Part shown: piece by piece, positions 60,401 to 64,000 of the stretch
Layout of the letters: every line of letters starts with the position of its first letter
How positions within the stretch are numbered: position 1 is the first letter of the stretch
Source of the DNA: Favolaschia claudopus
Lineage: Eukaryota > Basidiomycota > Agaricomycetes > Agaricales > Mycenaceae
DNA: 64,000 bases
Direction: 5' to 3'
NCBI GenBank assembly: GCA_037176885.1
Contig: JAWWNJ010000055.1
Coordinates: forward strand, 868,001-932,000
The notes under the pieces: generated by a model
Databases searched by the model: none
The model's input: the letters and a program-made list of their open reading frames with translations, nothing else
Told to the model about the DNA's origin: nothing
Position numbers and translations under genes: made by a program

Positions 60401-61138
60401 ATTCGCAACTACATTGTGAAGGCATGAGATGAAATGCACGATTGAATGGAAATAGGTTTGTTACCGAAATGCTTGATGGCTTCCGCGAACTTGAATGTAA
60501 GAACGTGTGAGAAAGGCGACGACGACATACTAGCGGAAACGCCTTCTGCTTGCAATCCTTTCACATAAGCGGTAGCCATCGTGCCTGCGAAGATCGATAT
60601 AACTGTCCGAGACGAGGCTTGAGGTAAGGGAAAATGTACCCGATAAATAGGGATCTTCAGAAAAAGATTCAAACGCCCTGCCGCCAAGTGGAGTGCGCTG
60701 GATGTTGCAAGTGGGGGCGAGCAAGATCACCGACGACTTGGCTTTGGCTTCGGCAGCCAGGAAACTGCCCACGCGATGAATCAAATCGGGTCGAAAGTAG
60801 AGGCCATTGCAGTGGCACACTAGACATTTATGAGGGTGCAAGACTGCAGAAGCGATGGAGATGATACAGGAATGCATTGAGCTGGTTGTTGAACAAAATG
60901 GGAGGATCCTCGAACGCCCTGAGAGCGAGAACATGAGTAGAAGAAATTCGGGGTGAGGTGCATGCAGAACGTTGGGGCCGTCGCTCATCCGAACAGAAGG
61001 AATATCGAGGCGGGGAATGGGGCTTGTATTCCACCAGTTGGGAGCGCCGAGTAGCGAGATTTTCTCATTGATAGTCAGCTTGTGAACAAGTTCAGATATA
61101 TCAGCTTGGAGGAACGAGCGGGAAGGCTGGTCGGACAT
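57477..61138 (-). CDS. GH3 beta-glucosidase with PA14 domain, with apparent frameshifts
   Basis: This is a glycoside hydrolase family 3 beta-glucosidase that releases glucose from cello-oligosaccharides or beta-glucosides. It starts [20 protein letters not shown] with no signal peptide, so it is probably intracellular. Domain 1 shows [25 protein letters not shown] and [20 protein letters not shown]. The nucleophile region reads [20 protein letters not shown] and [10 protein letters not shown], with the catalytic Asp in SDW. A PA14 insert lies at about 58,750-59,250. Domain 2 and the fibronectin-III-like end follow ([22 protein letters not shown] sequence, [28 protein letters not shown]). Apparent frame breaks lie near 59,400-59,404, 57,655-57,664 and 57,566-57,580. 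The final residues [19 protein letters not shown] support the end at 57,477. About 12 introns are used. Confidence 0.85.
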
Positions 61139-61324
61139 GGTTGTGGGAGGGATTGAAACCGATAGATTAGAGTAAGTAGGTTAGTTTATAAGGTACCGCC
61201 AGTTAATGGTTCAAGGTTGACCACAATTGATCACGCGCACATGCGGATATTTCTCGGAGTAACTATTTCTTGGCTTTATCCAGCGCGTCCGCGTCGCGTC
61301 GTCGTCGTCTAAGTATCTATCTCA

Positions 61325-61992
61325 ATGGACCCACTATCGAATACAACCCTTCCAAGGACCTCAGCGACTCTCTCTGTGCGAGTCATCAAATCGTTTCGAA
61401 TATCGAACAGAAAAGAGTCTTGTTCTGCACAACCTCAATCTCGAATCAACCACTGTCGGTCATCTCAAGGGACCTCGCTCGCGCAGGTAACATCTCGGCT
61501 CAACTCTGCCCGATCTCAACGAAGTGTAGCTATCGCTAGTCAGCCTGGATGGAAGCCCTATCGCAATGTCACCTTAGGTTTCTTATTCTAAACATAAGTC
61601 ATTCAAGCCAGATCTCATTTCATCCTGGTTGCGCTCAGATACCATGAAACTCTACACTCATGCTCATGGTGCCAAGGTGCTTGCCAGTTTGCGGATCGTT
61701 GCCAGCTCTGCCTCTTAGTCGGACACTCAGACGACCAATCTCATCATAAATCTCGACCACGATGACTGGATATTGGACGACGACAGCAAACTCTTGGCCG
61801 ATCTTGGTTTCGGTAAACTTTCTTGCCAAGCGACAAGCTTGTTCCTGACGGCGATTCAGGAGAACGAGACGGAGGTCAGTTTCTTCAATGAAGAACTGTA
61901 TACCCAGTTCAAAGCAAATCCCCAAGTGTGTCATCTGGCCGCGTTCCTTCTCTGCACTCACCCCTCGCCCACAGACAAACTGGGACTATTAA
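61325..61992 (+). CDS. UPF0538 (C2orf76-like) protein, with two apparent frameshifts
   Basis: This is a small conserved eukaryotic protein of unknown function with a ubiquitin-like look. It starts MDPLSNTTLPRTSATLSVRV and IKSF. The expected continuation EYRTEKSLVLHNLNLESTTV is present but in the next frame, after an apparent extra base in the TTTC at 61,394-61,397. A second extra base in the GGG at 61,469-61,471 shifts the frame again before LARA. Later exons are intact: SQPGWKPYRNVTL, KLYTHAHGAK, TTNLIINLDHDDWILDDDSK, ENETEVSFFNEELYTQFKAN and the final TNWDY. Four short introns are used, and the protein would be about 140 residues. It is divergent from the GH3 gene by 186 bp. Confidence 0.78.
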
Positions 61993-62058
61993 CGAGCGTT
62001 TGGGAATAGATAGGCAAATTAAATGCATCGTTGTAATGGGATAACTCTAAAATGCGCT

Positions 62059-62077
62059 ACAACAACAACAACAACAA
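62059..62077 (+). repeat. (AAC)n microsatellite
   Basis: A run of about six AAC units lies between the UPF0538 and DnaJ stop codons. It is non-coding. Confidence 0.8.
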
Positions 62078-62128
62078 GGAACGTCGCAAAGCTAAGCACG
62101 GAATCTCGATAGCATTCGTGATTACTGG

Positions 62129-63607
62129 TTAGCGCACTGCACACCGCGGCTCATCGCCGTCCTCATCCATTCGATCGTCATCGTCCCGCATCCCGCCCCT
62201 ACTCCGCGTATCAGGCTCGTCTAACGAAACCTCGTCAAGAACAATATTCTTGGGGAAAGTTTCGATCGGCTTCCGTGATGGCAGGGCTTCTCAGCAAAGG
62301 GATCACGGCGGGGTCGATGCTGTCCGGGAAGTTGACTTTGAGTCGTACATACAGGTCGCCGGGCTCGTGATGGACGCTGCGACGGCATGCCCTGCCCATG
62401 GATAACCTTGACGTCCTCTGCAAAGGATTGAATATCTTGAAACACGCGGAAATGTGTCAAATGAAACATACCGTGTTTGACCACTTCTCCTGGCTCTAGC
62501 TTGACGACGAGCGCACGGTCATCAAGGTGTTTGATTGCGAACTCGCGCCTCCCAGGGCAGGTGAGCAAATCTAGTTCGATTTCTGTTATCAGATCGTTTT
62601 CTTTCCTCTTGAACCTTTCGTGTGGTTTCTCTTCTATGACAATGACAACGTCGCCAGGTTCCGCGGTTGGTGACTCGTCACTCTCGCCTCGGAACTGTAT
62701 GGTTTGCCCAGTCTTCATCCCCTTGTCGATATGTACCTCCAAGGAACTTCTTCTCGGGCATGACCTTCTTTCCTTTGCACTGCGCGCATCGGTCTTTCGG
62801 GTTGATAACTTCGCCCGTCCAGAACATTCGTCGCAAGGAGACTGAATTTGTTGAATCATGGGGACCCATTTGGCGTAAAGTGACCTTGATTCCCGCGACC
62901 GCTGCAAGTGTTTGCATGATCGAACAGCGCCCTCTTTGCCGCCCTTGCCTTTGCATTTCGAGCAAATCCGATTCCGTGTGAGAGCAAGCTTCGTCGTCTT
63001 CCCTTTGTAAAGGTCTTCTAGTGTGACGTGTACGCGGTGGACAAGGTCTTTGGTTCTGCGAGGACCTTGCCTGGAGCTGCCCCCGCCCCCAAAGAAGCCG
63101 CCACCAAATCCACCACCGCCGCCGAATAGCTGGCTGAAAAGATCCTGGGAGACAAGATCAAAAATTCAATGAGTGTGTTAGAGCGAAGAACAAAACTTAC
63201 CTGTGGATCCATACCGCCCATACCACCCCTGCTCGGATAGCCCCGCTTCACCCCGCGCATCATATATACTACGCTTGTCTGGATCGGATAATACTTCGTA
63301 GCTAAGACGCTGTGTTACGACTTCCGAAGCAATGGCCGAACAAATTATGACCTACGCATGCGTAACTTCTTTGAAAAGCTCAGGATCGCCTCCTTTGTCG
63401 GGATGCAGCCGCAAAGCTCTGAAAAACCCCGGTGAACTCGTGAACAGGAAACCGTACAATGAAAGCGATTACTTTTTGCGGTACGCTTTTTTGAGATCAC
63501 CTTCGGAGGCGTTTGGCGGGACCTCAAGGAGGTCGTAATATTTGCTAAAAGGATATCAGTGACGGGGAGACGGTTCAGAGACAAAAATCCGACGTTTCTC
63601 TAACCAT
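62129..63607 (-). CDS. Type I DnaJ (Hsp40, Ydj1/Xdj1-like), with multiple apparent frameshifts
   Basis: This is an Hsp70 co-chaperone of the DnaJ class with J domain, Gly/Phe region, zinc-finger region and C-terminal substrate domains. A 14 nt first exon (MVRET) joins to KYYDLLEVPPNASEGDLKKA, then LRLHPDKGGDPELFKEVTHA with the HPD triad, and YEVLSDPDKRSIYDARGEAG. The Gly-rich part has LFGGGGGFGGGFFGGGG. Zinc-finger repeats appear as CSKCKGKGGKEGA, CSGRG, CDECSG and CAQCKGKK. The C-terminal domain includes EVHIDKGMKTGQTIQFRGES and GDLYVRLKVNFPDSIDPAVI, ending DGDEPRCAVR with no CaaX box. About seven single-base frame changes are needed (near 63,228, 62,906, 62,861, 62,818, 62,740, 62,371 and 62,290). 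The gene is convergent with UPF0538. Confidence 0.85.
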
Positions 63608-63772
63608 GGAGGGACGAGGGGAGGTGAAGGGGAAAGACAAGAGGGATACAGTAAGCTGTTTGCTGTGCAAGGAAAACGTGTTGCCATTTTGAGCATCGAA
63701 ATCATTCCATAACGTTCTTGAGTGTTCTACTAATTATATAGCCTCGATACAGCACTGATACAGCTAGAAAAT

Positions 63773-64000
63773 CTACGACTGGCTAACGTCTGGATACACA
63801 TCGAATCGCCTCTGCTTCGTCACCGGAATCCCCGCCCTTGCACTGTCCATCACCGATGGGTCTGAACCTAGTCAAGATCAAGCGTGAAAAAAATGTAATT
63901 GGCACATACCAATATCAGCGTATAAAATATCCTCTCCCTCGCCAGCCTCGACCAGAACCTTGGCCCTAAAGGTTGTTAGTTAGGCGCGATGTGGCCCTGG
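63773..64000 (-). CDS. Nit2-type omega-amidase (carbon-nitrogen hydrolase), C-terminus only
   Basis: Only the last two exons are inside the window; the gene continues beyond 64,000. The visible protein reads AKVLVEAGEGEDILYADIG and, after an intron, SDPSVMDSARAGIPVTKQRR then FDVYPDVSQS and a stop at 63,773-63,775. The pattern with YADI, an R-x-x-IP block and QRRFDVY is the conserved C-terminal end of Nit2/Nit3 nitrilase-superfamily enzymes, which hydrolyse alpha-ketoglutaramate and related amides. The catalytic Glu-Lys-Cys lies outside the window and cannot be checked. No frame break was seen here. Confidence 0.75.

Overview
The window is nuclear DNA of a filamentous fungus, almost certainly a basidiomycete of the Agaricomycetes type. 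Genes are packed on both strands with short spacers and are cut by many introns of about 45-60 bp. Several families have their closest recalled relatives in mushroom-forming fungi: a copper-binding GPI-anchored cupredoxin, an SPFH protein, and an arrestin with a repeat tail. No operons, CRISPR arrays, phage genes, rRNA or tRNA genes were seen. All gene models were read by eye from conserved protein sequence and GT-AG (sometimes GC-AG) junctions, so internal exon borders are approximate.

Layout. 0-8 kb: DNA polymerase delta small subunit, ESCRT-II Snf8, a secreted cupredoxin, and the Golgi-associated HID1. 8-12 kb: a large arrestin-domain adaptor broken by a 754 bp terminal-inverted-repeat element. 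12-24 kb: a SulP sulfate permease, the histone-fold Dpb4, Smc5 and the SAGA adaptor Ada2. 24-37 kb: a short-form tRNase Z with a mitochondrial-type leader, an unknown disordered protein, ER glucosidase I (GH63), an SPFH protein, Atg8, an unknown small membrane protein and Yif1. 37-53 kb: V-ATPase subunit E, a diaphanous-type formin, class V myosin, a Cuz1-like AN1 zinc-finger protein, glucose-6-phosphate isomerase and ESCRT-III Vps2. 53-64 kb: Cog4, Ytm1, a GH3 beta-glucosidase, a UPF0538 protein, a type I DnaJ and the C-terminus of a Nit2-type omega-amidase.

How the genes relate. They are mostly conserved housekeeping genes, not a pathway cluster. Two loose themes are visible: membrane traffic and polarity (Snf8, Vps2, Cog4, Yif1, HID1, formin, myosin V, Atg8, arrestin) and genome maintenance or transcription (Pol31, Dpb4, Smc5, Ada2). 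Several divergent pairs share very short promoters; the Cog4 and Ytm1 start codons are only 28 bp apart.

The main anomalies are these. (1) A transposon-like element sits inside the arrestin gene, flanked by a TA duplication that restores the frame exactly if collapsed. (2) From about 55.7 to 63.3 kb, five adjacent conserved genes carry at least 17 apparent single-base frameshifts, many of them in homopolymers, whereas the first 55 kb shows none that I could see. This looks like a drop in base accuracy or, less likely, local decay. (3) At least three introns are best read as GC-AG. I did not find a convincing previously undescribed multi-gene system.
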